Shown here: in pieces, positions 47,305 to 56,538 of the stretch
How the letters are laid out: each line of letters opens with the position of its first letter
Position numbering within the stretch: the stretch's first letter is position 1
Assembly (NCBI RefSeq): GCF_003123745.1
Contig: NZ_QETB01000002.1
Coordinates: forward strand, 1 to 64,000
Reading direction: 5' to 3'
DNA length: 64,000 nt
Source of the DNA: Ancrocorticia populi
GTDB lineage: Bacteria; Actinomycetota; Actinomycetes; Actinomycetales; Actinomycetaceae
The notes under the pieces: model-generated
What the model saw: the letters and a program-made list of their open reading frames with translations, nothing else
What the model was told of the DNA's origin: nothing
Database searches by the model: none
Translations under genes and position numbers: made by a program

Positions 47305-49020
47305 ATGAAGAACTATGACTATGTGATCGTTGGTGGAGGCTCAGCAGGCTCCGCCTTGGCAAATCGGCTCACTGCCGATCCGGAGACTTCGGTGCTTGTT
47401 CTGGAGGCGGGCCACTCAGACTTCCGGATCGATCCATTCGTTCACATGCCAGCGGCCCTCTCCTTTCCCATTGGTAGCCCGCTCTACGATTGGAAGTACG
47501 AAACGGAGCCGGAGCCTTACATGGGAGGGCGCCGAGTAGAGCACGCTCGTGGCAAGGTGCTAGGCGGATCGTCCAGCATTAACGGCATGATCTTCCAACG
47601 CGGAAATGCGCTGGATTATGAACGTTGGGCAGGTGATCCGGGTATGGAGAACTGGGACTATGCCCACTGCCTTCCATATTTCAAGCGAATGGAAACTTGC
47701 CAAGCTGGAGCAGATCTGTGGCGCGGAGGCTCCGGGCCGCTCAACCTAGAGCGCGGCTCCGCCAGCAGCCCGCTCTTCGGCGCCTTCTTCGAGGCCGTCC
47801 AGCAGGCCGGCTATCCGCTGACTGATGACGTCAACGGATACCGCCAAGAAGGTTTTGCCCCCTTCGATGCAAATGTGAAGAACAGCCGCCGCTGGAGCGC
47901 AGCCCGCGCGTATCTACATCCGGTGATGAACCGGAAGAACTTGACCGTGCACACGCTCAGCCTCGTGACCGGCCTGCGCACGCAGGGCAATAGGGTGACC
48001 GGCGTGGAGTACCTAAGAGGGGGTAAGCAGCACCGCTCCGTCAGCGCTGGCGAAGTCATTCTCTGTGGCGGCGCCTTCAACACGCCTCAGCTCCTCCAGC
48101 TCACCGGCATCGGTGATCCGAAGGACCTTGCCCCGCTGGGTATCAACACGATCTCTGAACTGCCCGGAGTGGGCAAGAACATGCAGGATCACTTGGAGGT
48201 CTACCTCCAGCACGCTTCGAAGCAGCCGGTATCGATTGGTAACTGGTACAAGCTACGCCACTACCCGCGGATCGGCGCCGAATGGCTGTTCCTCCGTTCT
48301 GGCGTGGGTTCATCCAACCACTTTGAGGCCGGTGGCTTCATCCGTTCGAACGATCAGGTGGATTACCCCAACCTCATGTTCCACTTCCTGCCGATTGCTA
48401 TTCGCTACGACGGCACTCGCCCGCCCACGGAGCACGGCTATCAGGTCCATATCGGCCCGATGTACTCGGATGTGCGCGGCACCCTGAAGATCAAGTCAAC
48501 CGATCCCACGGAGCATCCAGCTATCCAGTTCAATTACCTCTCTACGGAGAAGGACCGTCGCGAGTGGGTGGAGATCATCCACAAGGCTCGCGAGATTCTG
48601 GAGCAGCCAGCCTTCGAGCCCTTCAGCGATGGAGAAATCTCCCCAGGCTCCTCCGTCCAGACCGATCAAGAGATCATCGATTGGGTGGCCAAGGATGCCG
48701 AGACGGCCCTGCACCCCTCCTGTACAGCGAAGATGGGCGTGGGCGAGGACGCCGTTGTGGATCCCAATTCCATGAAGGTGTACGGAGTGGAGGGACTTCG
48801 CGCCGTGGACGCCTCCGTCATGCCTTACGTAACTAACGGCAATATCTACGCGCCCACGATGATGGTGGCGGAGAAGGCCGCGGATCTTATCGCAGGCAAC
48901 ACGCCGCTGGGCCCGGTCGACGCCCCCTACTACAAGCACGGAACCGATACGCCGCTGTGGCCTGAGGGCGATCCGCGGAACAACGAAGCCGTGCCCGGAA
49001 CCGTGCACGGCCACCGCTAA
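47305..49020 (+). CDS. betA: Choline dehydrogenase BetA (GMC oxidoreductase)
   Basis: 571 residues. The FAD-binding motif [19 protein letters not shown] opens the protein, with GMC signature 1 near [24 protein letters not shown] (75-100) and signature 2 in [16 protein letters not shown] near 255. The catalytic His is in [10 protein letters not shown] near 473. It oxidises choline to betaine aldehyde. ATG at 47305 follows GGGAGG; earlier in-frame starts lie in the 115-base gap after betB and do not fit the fold start. Confidence 0.93.
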   Translation: MKNYDYVIVGGGSAGSALANRLTADPETSVLVLEAGHSDFRIDPFVHMPAALSFPIGSPLYDWKYETEPEPYMGGRRVEHARGKVLGGSSSINGMIFQRGNALDYERWAGDPGMENWDYAHCLPYFKRMETCQAGADLWRGGSGPLNLERGSASSPLFGAFFEAVQQAGYPLTDDVNGYRQEGFAPFDANVKNSRRWSAARAYLHPVMNRKNLTVHTLSLVTGLRTQGNRVTGVEYLRGGKQHRSVSAGEVILCGGAFNTPQLLQLTGIGDPKDLAPLGINTISELPGVGKNMQDHLEVYLQHASKQPVSIGNWYKLRHYPRIGAEWLFLRSGVGSSNHFEAGGFIRSNDQVDYPNLMFHFLPIAIRYDGTRPPTEHGYQVHIGPMYSDVRGTLKIKSTDPTEHPAIQFNYLSTEKDRREWVEIIHKAREILEQPAFEPFSDGEISPGSSVQTDQEIIDWVAKDAETALHPSCTAKMGVGEDAVVDPNSMKVYGVEGLRAVDASVMPYVTNGNIYAPTMMVAEKAADLIAGNTPLGPVDAPYYKHGTDTPLWPEGDPRNNEAVPGTVHGHR

Positions 49021-49034
49021 ACGGCCTTCACATT

Positions 49035-49062
49035 GGGCTGGGACGCCAGTGCGTCCCAGCCC
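49035..49062 (+). terminator. Strong hairpin between betA and betT
   Basis: A perfect 12-bp stem pairs GGGCTGGGACGC (49035-49046) with GCGTCCCAGCCC (49051-49062) around CAGT. It is followed by TTCGATT, a weak T stretch. It may partly terminate after betA and set a lower level of betT, or protect the betBA message. Confidence 0.6.
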
Positions 49063-49093
49063 TTCGATTGCTGACAACTAAAGGAAAGCGTAC

Positions 49094-51172
49094 ATGGACC
49101 GACCGCCAGAAACAGATGAATCGGCGACCGAAGAAACTCGCGAAATCCTCGAACCTCAGGACGATACCCAACCCGGAGAGGGATACCATGCTCCCATAAA
49201 CTGGGTGGTGTTTATTGGCTCCGCTATCGGGATTATGGCGATCACGCTCTGGGGAGTTCTGGCGCCAGAAAACGCTGGATCCGTCCTGGCCAACGCAGTG
49301 ACGTGGATTTCGAATTCCTTCGGATGGTTCTACATCCTGTTGGCAGCCGCTGTGCTGGTTTTTGTGATCTACCTAGCGGTCTCTAATTACGGCAACATCA
49401 AGCTGGGCCCCGCGCACTCCAAACCTGAGTTCAATACGATGACATGGGCAACGATGTTGTTTGCGGCTGGCATCGGAACGGATCTCATGTTCTTCTCCGT
49501 GGCCGAGCCGGTGACCCAGTATTTGGAACCGCCTAGCGGTGCCGCCGAAACGGTGGATGCCGCCCGTCAGGGAACCGTGTGGACTCTGTTCCACTACGGG
49601 TTATCTGGATGGGGCATGTACGCCCTCATGGGAATGGCGATGGGCTATTTCGCCTATCGCAAAGGCCTGCCGCTAGCTGTACGATCCGCTCTACGCCCCG
49701 TCTTTGGTAAGAGAGTAGAAGGCAAACTAGGGGACGGCGTTGACCTAGCGGCCGTTATCGGCACCGTGTTCGGCGTGGCTACGGCGCTGGGTATCGGCGT
49801 TGTCATGATCAACGTGGGCCTAGAAGTCCTCTTTGGCCTCCCAAGGAACATCTACGTCCAAATCGGCGTAGTGGTGGTAGGCGTTGCTGTTGCAACTCTC
49901 TCCGCCGTATCCGGTGTGGGCCGCGGTATCCGGCGCCTGTCCGAACTCAACGTGCTTTTGGCTGTGGTCCTTGCCCTCTGGATTCTAGTGACCGGCAAAA
50001 CGCAGTATTTGTTGGAGGGCCTGGTTCTCAACATCGGTGACTTCTTCCGGCTGTTCCCCGACATGGTGCTCCAAACCTTTGCTTTTGAAGATACCGGTAC
50101 GTGGATGTCCGATTGGACGTTGTTCTTCTGGGCATGGTGGGTAGCTTGGTCCTCCTTTGTGGGGCTCTTCCTCGCTCGGATTTCCCGAGGCCGCACCATC
50201 CGAGAGTTTGTTGGTGGAACACTCGCGATTCCCCTCATCTACATCCTCATGTGGATCTCCATCTATGGAAATGCAGCGTTGGACCTGATTCGAGGCGGGA
50301 ACGAACAATTCGGAGCAGACACAGTCTTGGATCCGGAGGGTGGTTTCTATAGTCTCCTTCAGGAGTATCCGGCCGCAACATTTATCATCGGTTTAGCCAC
50401 GTTTACTGCTGTCCTCTTCTACGTCACCTCTGCGGATTCGGCGGCCCTAGTGATGGCCAACCTGACCTCCAAACTTCCCACTCCGCAGCATGATGGCCGT
50501 CCGGCCCTCCGCATTTTCTGGGCCTTCGTGACCGGCGCTCTGACGATAGCGATGCTGCTGGTTGGCGGTATCGGTGCGCTGCAAAACGCGACAGTGATCA
50601 TGGGATTACCGTTTGCCATAGTCATGGTGCTGGTCATGATCGGACTGTACCGTGCGCTACGGATCGAGAGATATCAGGAGGAGGCGGATAACCAATCGCT
50701 TGCGCTGGCCCTGTCCGGGCGTGTGAGCGGTCCGCCGCGCAGCAGGCATGAATGGAAGCAGCGGCTTTCTCGGGCGCTTTCATTCCCAACCGTAAAGGAG
50801 TCTCTGCGTTTCGAGCAGAAGGTTCTCGAGCCAACGCTGCACGAAGTGGCGGCCGAAATGGAGAGGCGCGGCATTGCCTCCTCTGTTGAATGGTGTGAGG
50901 ACGAACTGGGCAATAAGTACATAGAGCTGTGCGCCCAAGATGGGGAAGATCAACCGTTCCGATATCAGGTGTGGCGGACCCTAACTCCGCTGCCCACGTA
51001 TGGCGGCAGGATTTCATCCGCCGAGGATCAGTACATGCGCCTAGAGGTTTACCTTGGCGCCGCCGGAAATGGCTACGACATCATGGGCTACAACTATGAA
51101 CAGATTGTGGACGATGTTATGGATCAGTACGAACGCCACCTAGAGTTCCTCCGTTTTCAGGAACAACATTAG
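49094..51172 (+). CDS. betT: BCCT-family choline transporter BetT
   Basis: 692 residues, 12 membrane helices between about residue 35 and 525 and a long cytoplasmic C-terminal domain as in E. coli BetT (677 residues). WATMLFAAGIGTDLMFFSVAEPVTQYLEPP closely follows the BetT choline-site motif. FFWAWWVAWSSFVGLFLARISRGRTIREF is the BCCT signature. It imports choline for oxidation by BetA and BetB. The first 35 residues are acidic and cytoplasmic. AAAGGAAAG precedes the ATG. Confidence 0.92.
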   Translation: MDRPPETDESATEETREILEPQDDTQPGEGYHAPINWVVFIGSAIGIMAITLWGVLAPENAGSVLANAVTWISNSFGWFYILLAAAVLVFVIYLAVSNYGNIKLGPAHSKPEFNTMTWATMLFAAGIGTDLMFFSVAEPVTQYLEPPSGAAETVDAARQGTVWTLFHYGLSGWGMYALMGMAMGYFAYRKGLPLAVRSALRPVFGKRVEGKLGDGVDLAAVIGTVFGVATALGIGVVMINVGLEVLFGLPRNIYVQIGVVVVGVAVATLSAVSGVGRGIRRLSELNVLLAVVLALWILVTGKTQYLLEGLVLNIGDFFRLFPDMVLQTFAFEDTGTWMSDWTLFFWAWWVAWSSFVGLFLARISRGRTIREFVGGTLAIPLIYILMWISIYGNAALDLIRGGNEQFGADTVLDPEGGFYSLLQEYPAATFIIGLATFTAVLFYVTSADSAALVMANLTSKLPTPQHDGRPALRIFWAFVTGALTIAMLLVGGIGALQNATVIMGLPFAIVMVLVMIGLYRALRIERYQEEADNQSLALALSGRVSGPPRSRHEWKQRLSRALSFPTVKESLRFEQKVLEPTLHEVAAEMERRGIASSVEWCEDELGNKYIELCAQDGEDQPFRYQVWRTLTPLPTYGGRISSAEDQYMRLEVYLGAAGNGYDIMGYNYEQIVDDVMDQYERHLEFLRFQEQH

Positions 51173-51276
51173 GTAAAGAGGCGGTCCTTGGCATGGGCCC
51201 CGTACTGGGTGGTGAATCAAGAGTTTCCACCTAGGTCGGGGCCTATTCTGTGGCGCAAATCTACAGCAACCGCATT

Positions 51277-51312
51277 ATAAAACCCCCGATCATAAACATC
51301 ATGATCGGGGGT
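51277..51312 (-). terminator. Rho-independent terminator of the NlpC/P60 gene
   Basis: ACCCCCGATCAT (51282-51293) and ATGATCGGGGGT (51301-51312) form a perfect 12-bp stem with a 7-base loop. On the reverse strand it is followed by TTTTAT, and it lies 27 bases after the stop of the hydrolase gene. It can also stop forward transcripts from betT. Confidence 0.85.
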
Positions 51313-51339
51313 GAGGCTTTAAGCCTGAAGAGCTACTAA

Positions 51340-52053
51340 CTAGCCAACTCGGATGTAGGTGGGGCTGCCGTAGACCGGACCCTCTTGCACGCCAGTGCTG
51401 GGGTTGCGTGCTGCGATGTGGTTCCCGTTGCCGGTGTAGATGCCGACGTGACCGGGCCACCACACGAGATCGCCGGGCTGGGCTTCCGAAGCGCTGACGG
51501 GTGTGCCTGCCGATTGCTGGGCTCCCGAAGACCGGGGAAGGTTGATGCCCATCTGGGCGTAAACATAGCTGGTAAAACCGGAGCAGTCGAATGCGGTGGG
51601 GCCCGCTGCGCCCCACACGTAGGGTGCTCCAACGTATTGACGGGCAATACCTACAACCCCGCCGGCGGTGGAGGGAGCTGCGGTGGCTGTCTCGGACTCG
51701 GTGGCCGCTGACTCAGAATCGGAAGCTGTCGTGTCCGTGGCGGCCGTGTCCGTGGCGGCTGCTGTTTCGGCCTGCGCTTCTTCAACAACGGGCTCAGGTT
51801 CCGGCTCAGTGACCGTAACGGTGGCATCGAGTGTCTCGAAGCTGACCTTGTCGGCCTTCTCGATCTTCTCAGTGGCCGTGACTGCCTTCGTAGCAGTGAC
51901 CTCAGGTGTCGCATGCGCTGCAGTGAAGGCGGCTGTTTGATTGGCTGCCGCGTCGTCGTCGGCCTGAGCGGCGGGAACCAACCCGCCGAGCATCGCTCCA
52001 ACTACTAAGCCAGAAACTCCTGGAGCAATGATCTGCTTGGACGAAACCTTCAT
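51340..52053 (-). CDS. Secreted NlpC/P60 peptidoglycan hydrolase
   Basis: 237 residues. A signal peptide occupies about 1-31 (hydrophobic GVSGLVVGAMLGGLVPAAQA, cleavage after AQA). A Thr/Glu/Ala-rich linker runs to 130. The NlpC/P60 domain has catalytic Cys157 (FDCSGFTSYVY), His202 (GHVGIYTG) and His212 (NHIAARN). Such enzymes cut peptide stems of peptidoglycan during division or lysis. It has no LysM, SH3 or coiled-coil targeting domain. GGAGATAAGT precedes the ATG. Regulatory repeats lie upstream. Confidence 0.93.
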   Translation of the reverse strand: MKVSSKQIIAPGVSGLVVGAMLGGLVPAAQADDDAAANQTAAFTAAHATPEVTATKAVTATEKIEKADKVSFETLDATVTVTEPEPEPVVEEAQAETAAATDTAATDTTASDSESAATESETATAAPSTAGGVVGIARQYVGAPYVWGAAGPTAFDCSGFTSYVYAQMGINLPRSSGAQQSAGTPVSASEAQPGDLVWWPGHVGIYTGNGNHIAARNPSTGVQEGPVYGSPTYIRVG

Positions 52054-52112
52054 ACTTATCTCCTTGGCCTTCCCGGTATTGCGTGAAGGAAAGGCCCTGA
52101 GGCCGTGTGCCT

Positions 52113-52139
52113 GTTATCGAATCGTTATCGGACGTTACC
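52113..52139 (-). promoter_or_regulatory. Phased GTTAYC repeats upstream of the NlpC/P60 gene
   Basis: On the forward strand GTTATC (52113), GTTATC (52124) and GTTACC (52134) recur at 11 and 10 bp, one helical turn apart; read toward the gene they are GATAAC, GATAAC and GGTAAC. Further related copies lie at about 52189-52205. Spaced GTAAC-like repeats are typical of the OmpR-family regulators MtrA and GlnR in actinobacteria, and MtrA controls wall hydrolases. Assignment is inference. Confidence 0.45.
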
Positions 52140-52264
52140 CAACGTACACTATCGCTCCACCTCTCGTCATCTGATCTTGCGTTAGTTAGGTAACAGATTG
52201 TTATCTAGCCTGCGGAACGCCAAGCGGACCCGGACTAAAGGCTCAGGAGCGATAGGATTACTCA

Positions 52265-54307
52265 ATGACTTATGAAGCGTACGGTTTACCAGAATTCGCC
52301 ACTATTACTCCGGAGGGCAGCGTGGCCCAGATCCGTGAGGCGATCGCACAGCACCGCTCCCTGATTGCGAACATAACATCCCAGAAGGCTGCGCCGACGG
52401 TTGAGAACACGCTAGCTCCGTTTGAGCGCGGAGCGCTGGCCTTGCAGCGACCGATCACCATTGCCTGGACGTTCATCGAATCGGTAGGTGGCCCGAAGTG
52501 GGAAGCTGTGGAAACTGAAATAACCCCGCTACTTGCTACCCATGATGATGACATCTACCTTGATAGGCAGCTCTTCGGAAGGTTCCAGGCGCTTGGCACA
52601 CACGATCTCGACAGCCAAACCATGTGGTGTGTGGCGGAGCATCTGAAGCAGTTTCGGGCACATGGGGCCCAGCTGGAAGCCGATGATCAAGCTCGCCTGC
52701 GGGCGCTCAACGGCCGCATGGCCGAACTGGCCAGTTCGATCGGCCAGATAATTGTCAAGGCAGGACAAGATGGTGCCCTCAGGCTTAGCGAGGAGGAGAC
52801 GGCCGGGCTGAGTGAGGCCGAACGAGCAGGGCTAGCAGCAAACGCCGCCACCAACCCACAGCGCGCGGCCGGCGCCCCTTACCTGCTCAACCTCACTCTG
52901 CCTTCCCAACAGCTCATTTCCTCATCCTTCGCCAACCCGGACACCCGGCAGCGAATCTTCGAGGCGTCAGTAAGCCGGTGCGATGGGCACGACGCGGCCA
53001 CCGATCCTCGCGAACTCATCGTGGAACTGGTGCGGCTGCGAGCCGAGCAGGCGGGTCTGCTCGGGTTTGAGAACTACGCGGAGTTTGTCGCTTCGCAATC
53101 CACCGCTGGCTCAAGCGAGGCAGTAGATAGCTTGCTCGATTCCATGGTGGCGCCTACCCAGAAGAACGTGGAACACGAGGCCCAGCAGCTCAAGCCGTCC
53201 TATGCAGACAGTGCCGGGGCCGCCGGAACTTTCGCCCCATCCGATTGGCTCTATGCCCAGGAAGCGCTGCGCGCCTCCCGATTCGCGATCGATAATTCTG
53301 AGCTCTCGAACTACTTGGAGCTATGGCATGTGGTTGAGGACGGTGTGTTTTACGCAGCGAACCGACTGTACGGGCTTCAGTTCGCAGCCCGGCCGGACCT
53401 TGCGGGATACGCGGAAGACGTGCGTGTGTGGGAAGTGCGAGAGGAGGATGGGACGGTCCTAGGCGTGTTCCTTGGTGATTACTACGCGCGCGAAGGCAAG
53501 CGGGGAGGTGCTTGGATGCACGAGATCTCACTGCGGGCGGGCCAAGGCAACGAATACGCGATCGTCTTTAACAACCTGAACGTCACAAAACCCGCACCGG
53601 GAGAGCCAACACTGCTGACGTGGGATCAGGTCAACACCTGCTTCCACGAGTTCGGCCACGCCCTCCACGCACTCTTGACGGACGTCGAATGGCCATCAGC
53701 GGCGGGCACGAACGTTCCTCGTGACTTCGTCGAATTCCCCTCGCAGGTCAATGAGGTCTGGGCGGCTCACCCTGAGGTCCTGAGCAATTACGCGCTCCAC
53801 TGGCAGACCGGCGAGCCGATGCCGCAGCGCCTGCGGGAGGGCCTCTCTGCCTCGGACGGCTTCGCCGAGGGGTTCAGTACGTCGGAGATTCTCCAGGCCG
53901 TGCTATTAGATCAGGCCTGGCATCGGTTTGGTACGGGTGACAGTGTCCCCGAAGCTGACGAGGTGGAAGCATTCGAACAGCAGGCGCTCCAACGCGCCGG
54001 AGTACTGTCCGAGTGGATCCCACCGCGGTACCGTACTGGATACTTCAACCACATTTTCTCTAGCGGCTACGCGGCCGGGTACTACTCGTACCTGTGGTCC
54101 GAGGCTCTGGATGCGGACACTGTCGATTGGTTCCAAACGAAGGGGTCCCAGGCAGGAGATGGCGGGCTTAACCGGGCGGCTGGATTGAAGATGCGCTCGT
54201 GTATCCTCTCGCGTGGAAACTCGCGTAATCCTCTGATCGGCTTCGAGGAGTTGCGAGGACGGTCCGTTGATACGGGCGCTCTCCTTCGCCGGCGTCGCTT
54301 GAGTTAG
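52265..54307 (+). CDS. M3-family metallopeptidase (oligopeptidase A / Dcp type)
   Basis: 680 residues, typical length. The zinc motif is CFHEFGHALHALLTDV near 458, with the third ligand Glu about 25 residues later in RDFVEFPSQVNEVW. The C-terminal IFSSGYAAGYYSYLWSEALDADTVDWF shapes the substrate pocket. No signal peptide, so a cytoplasmic oligopeptidase or dipeptidyl carboxypeptidase that degrades short peptides. ATG start. Divergent from the NlpC/P60 gene over 211 bases. Confidence 0.93.
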   Translation: MTYEAYGLPEFATITPEGSVAQIREAIAQHRSLIANITSQKAAPTVENTLAPFERGALALQRPITIAWTFIESVGGPKWEAVETEITPLLATHDDDIYLDRQLFGRFQALGTHDLDSQTMWCVAEHLKQFRAHGAQLEADDQARLRALNGRMAELASSIGQIIVKAGQDGALRLSEEETAGLSEAERAGLAANAATNPQRAAGAPYLLNLTLPSQQLISSSFANPDTRQRIFEASVSRCDGHDAATDPRELIVELVRLRAEQAGLLGFENYAEFVASQSTAGSSEAVDSLLDSMVAPTQKNVEHEAQQLKPSYADSAGAAGTFAPSDWLYAQEALRASRFAIDNSELSNYLELWHVVEDGVFYAANRLYGLQFAARPDLAGYAEDVRVWEVREEDGTVLGVFLGDYYAREGKRGGAWMHEISLRAGQGNEYAIVFNNLNVTKPAPGEPTLLTWDQVNTCFHEFGHALHALLTDVEWPSAAGTNVPRDFVEFPSQVNEVWAAHPEVLSNYALHWQTGEPMPQRLREGLSASDGFAEGFSTSEILQAVLLDQAWHRFGTGDSVPEADEVEAFEQQALQRAGVLSEWIPPRYRTGYFNHIFSSGYAAGYYSYLWSEALDADTVDWFQTKGSQAGDGGLNRAAGLKMRSCILSRGNSRNPLIGFEELRGRSVDTGALLRRRRLS

Positions 54308-54363
54308 CCGCGGTCTCCTCCAAGGCGGTGGAATGCGTGGAAGGTCCGCGCTAATCTTGATCC

Positions 54364-54684
54364 ATGGCTATTGACCCGCGTTCAGCTCTAGACAGTCTCA
54401 TCGGTGCTCTCGAGGCGTTCCATCAGGCTGCGTTGAGCGCTCAGGATCCGGATACTCCCAGCATGATTGAAGCCTCTGACCGGCTAGCCGACGCGTATAC
54501 CGTGTATGACGATGTCATGTTCACTCACTACGATGTTGAGCTTCCGTTGGATGTTTATTCCGATGTTGAGGACGATCCGTTTGATGGCGACGACGATTTT
54601 GACGATTTTGACGACGACGATTCACCCCTCGACAATGATGACGACATCATCGATATTGACGAGGATGATCTCGACAACCGTTGA
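54364..54684 (+). CDS. Small acidic protein with Asp-rich tail
   Basis: 106 residues. The first half is helical (ALDSLIGALEAFHQAALSAQDPDTPSMIEASDRLADAYTVYDDVMFTHYDVELPLDVYSD). The last 40 residues are nearly all Asp with a few Phe, Ile and Leu. It resembles small acidic proteins common beside the reductase gene in related actinobacteria, but I cannot assign a family. Its tail could bind a basic partner or metal. The gene converges on the next one with a 5-base gap. Confidence 0.72.
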   Translation: MAIDPRSALDSLIGALEAFHQAALSAQDPDTPSMIEASDRLADAYTVYDDVMFTHYDVELPLDVYSDVEDDPFDGDDDFDDFDDDDSPLDNDDDIIDIDEDDLDNR

Positions 54685-54689
54685 GCTAG

Positions 54690-55637
54690 TCAGGAGGCGC
54701 GTTCGGTCACTTCGGCCAGCACGGCGTCGATTGCCTCGGGTACCTCAATCGTTTCGTTGAGCACGTGCTTTAGCTGATGAGCCGTCCGGGCGCCCGTGAT
54801 AGCTGCACTCACGCCGGGTTGGCCGAGCAGCCACGAGAGAGAAATCCCGGCTGCAGACGTCCCAAGCCCGTCCGCCGCGGTGGCAACGGCCTCTACGATG
54901 CGCCGTGGGCTGGGAAGCAGATAGGGATCCACGAAGGCAGCGAGGTGCTCAGAGGCAGCTCGTGATGTGGGTGGGATGGTCCGTCGGTACTTTCCTGTGA
55001 GCACGCCACGGCCCAGGGGAGAAGCAGCGAAAATGCCCATACCCATGTGCTGCGACATTGGGATGATTTCTTCTTCGCAGTCTCTGGCGAGCAGAGAATA
55101 CTCGGTTTCGATGGCCGTGAGAATGGGCAGGTGGCGTTCGATAAGAAGCTGTTGAACGGCGGCTGCGCGCCAAGCCGGATACCCCATGAGGCCGATATAC
55201 CGGACGGTTCCGTTGGTCACGAGTGCGGCGAGGGCCTCTGCCGTCTCAGCGTTAGGGGCAAGGGGATCCGGAGCAGCAACCATGAGGACATCGATATAGG
55301 TGGTCTTCATTCGCTCTAGGGACGCCTCGACAGAATCAAAGATCGCGCCACGGCCAGCACCGAATCGGGAGCGTGAGCCATTCGCGGTGAATCCCGCTTT
55401 GGTACAGAGCACGACATCCTCGCGGGTGAACTTCCCGGATAGCAGTGTGCCAACGAGGGACTCGGCGGCACCCGCACCGAAGGCGGGCGAGGTATCGATC
55501 AGGTTGCCGCCTTCTTCCAACAGGATCCTGAGCTGTGCGATGGCCTGAGTTTCGTCCGTATCGCGGCCCCACGTGAGCGTTCCGAGCCCAACTTCTCCAA
55601 CCACCAAGCCACTCTGGCCGACTGTGCGTTCCCTCAT
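54690..55637 (-). CDS. Aldo/keto reductase-family protein lacking catalytic Tyr and His
   Basis: 315 residues with the AKR TIM-barrel pattern (GLGTLTWG near 17, LIDTSPAFGAGAAESLVG near 46, VRYIGLMGYPAW near 145, GVSAAITGARTAHQL near 280). Of the catalytic tetrad, Asp48 and Lys80 are kept. The Tyr of the usual DTAxxYG motif is Phe53, and the His of the usual LHxPD motif is Ala (VAAPD, about 121). A normal carbonyl reduction is therefore doubtful. The ATG at 55637 with AGG upstream is preferred to a GTG at 55643. Divergent from uppP by 51 bases. Confidence 0.87.
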   Translation of the reverse strand: MRERTVGQSGLVVGEVGLGTLTWGRDTDETQAIAQLRILLEEGGNLIDTSPAFGAGAAESLVGTLLSGKFTREDVVLCTKAGFTANGSRSRFGAGRGAIFDSVEASLERMKTTYIDVLMVAAPDPLAPNAETAEALAALVTNGTVRYIGLMGYPAWRAAAVQQLLIERHLPILTAIETEYSLLARDCEEEIIPMSQHMGMGIFAASPLGRGVLTGKYRRTIPPTSRAASEHLAAFVDPYLLPSPRRIVEAVATAADGLGTSAAGISLSWLLGQPGVSAAITGARTAHQLKHVLNETIEVPEAIDAVLAEVTERAS

Positions 55638-55688
55638 AAACACTAAGCCTAATGCACTAGGAGACTGTGCAGCACAGCGTGGGCGGCT

Positions 55689-56537
55689 ATGCTGACCGCC
55701 GTGGGTATTCTCGAAGCAATAATTCTTGGCGTCATTCAGGGCGTCACCGAGTTCCTTCCGATCTCCTCCTCAGCGCACATTCGCATCTTCGGGGATCTTT
55801 TTGGCTGGGGCGATCCTGGGGCGGCCTTCACGGCCATCATTCAGCTCGGTACCGAGGCCGCAGTCCTCGTGTACTTCTGGCATGACATCGTGCGGATCAT
55901 CTCAAAGTGGTTCCGGGCGATTCCTTGGTTCAAGTGGTCGAACCCCGTCTCCCAGAAAGATCCGGATGTTCGCATGGGATGGGTTGTTATTGCGGGCACG
56001 CTGCCCATTGGCATCTTGGGCTTCTTCTTCGCCGATACCATCGAAACAAGCTTGCGGAACCTCTACATCGTCGCGTTCGTGTTGGCATTTTTCGCGCTTA
56101 TCCTAGGATTTGCGGATCGATACGCGAAGAAGACTAAGACGCTCGATGACATCAACATCAGAGATGGAATCCTTCTGGGCTTTGGGCAGGCACTTGCACT
56201 CATTCCAGGTGTGTCGCGTTCGGGCGGAACTATCACTGTAGGCTTGCTTCTGGGCTACACCCGTGAGGCCGCGGCTCGGATGTCCTTCCTACTTGCGGTC
56301 CCGGCCGTCATCGCCTCGGGATTCTTCCAATTGGCGAAGTCTAGCGGACAGGGCACCCTCGAATTTGGTCCCACCGCCGTGGCAACCATCATCTCGTTCG
56401 TAGTGGGCTACGCGGTGATCGTTTGGTTCCTGAAGATCGTTTCCACGTACTCCTACCTGCCATTCGTCATCTACCGCATCTTGTTGGCCATCACCGTGGT
56501 GGCACTTCTTGGTGCGGGGCTGCTATCCGTCTTCTAG
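55689..56537 (+). CDS. uppP: Undecaprenyl-diphosphatase UppP (BacA)
   Basis: 282 residues, about 8 membrane helices. The two UppP motifs are IIQGVTEFLPISSSAHIRIFG-like (GVIQGVTEFLPISSSAH near 14) and ALIPGVSRSGGTITVGLLLG near 172, holding the catalytic Glu and Arg/Ser. It recycles the lipid carrier for wall synthesis and gives bacitracin tolerance. ATG at 55689; a GTG at 55701 is possible. The next gene begins one base after the stop. Confidence 0.95.
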   Translation: MLTAVGILEAIILGVIQGVTEFLPISSSAHIRIFGDLFGWGDPGAAFTAIIQLGTEAAVLVYFWHDIVRIISKWFRAIPWFKWSNPVSQKDPDVRMGWVVIAGTLPIGILGFFFADTIETSLRNLYIVAFVLAFFALILGFADRYAKKTKTLDDINIRDGILLGFGQALALIPGVSRSGGTITVGLLLGYTREAAARMSFLLAVPAVIASGFFQLAKSSGQGTLEFGPTAVATIISFVVGYAVIVWFLKIVSTYSYLPFVIYRILLAITVVALLGAGLLSVF

Positions 56538-56538
56538 G

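Noticed and set aside
52054-52264. A c-di-AMP (ydaO-type) riboswitch before the NlpC/P60 gene
   Set aside because: These riboswitches often precede wall hydrolase genes, but the conserved core blocks of the motif are not present; the region is instead dominated by short GATAAC-type repeats.
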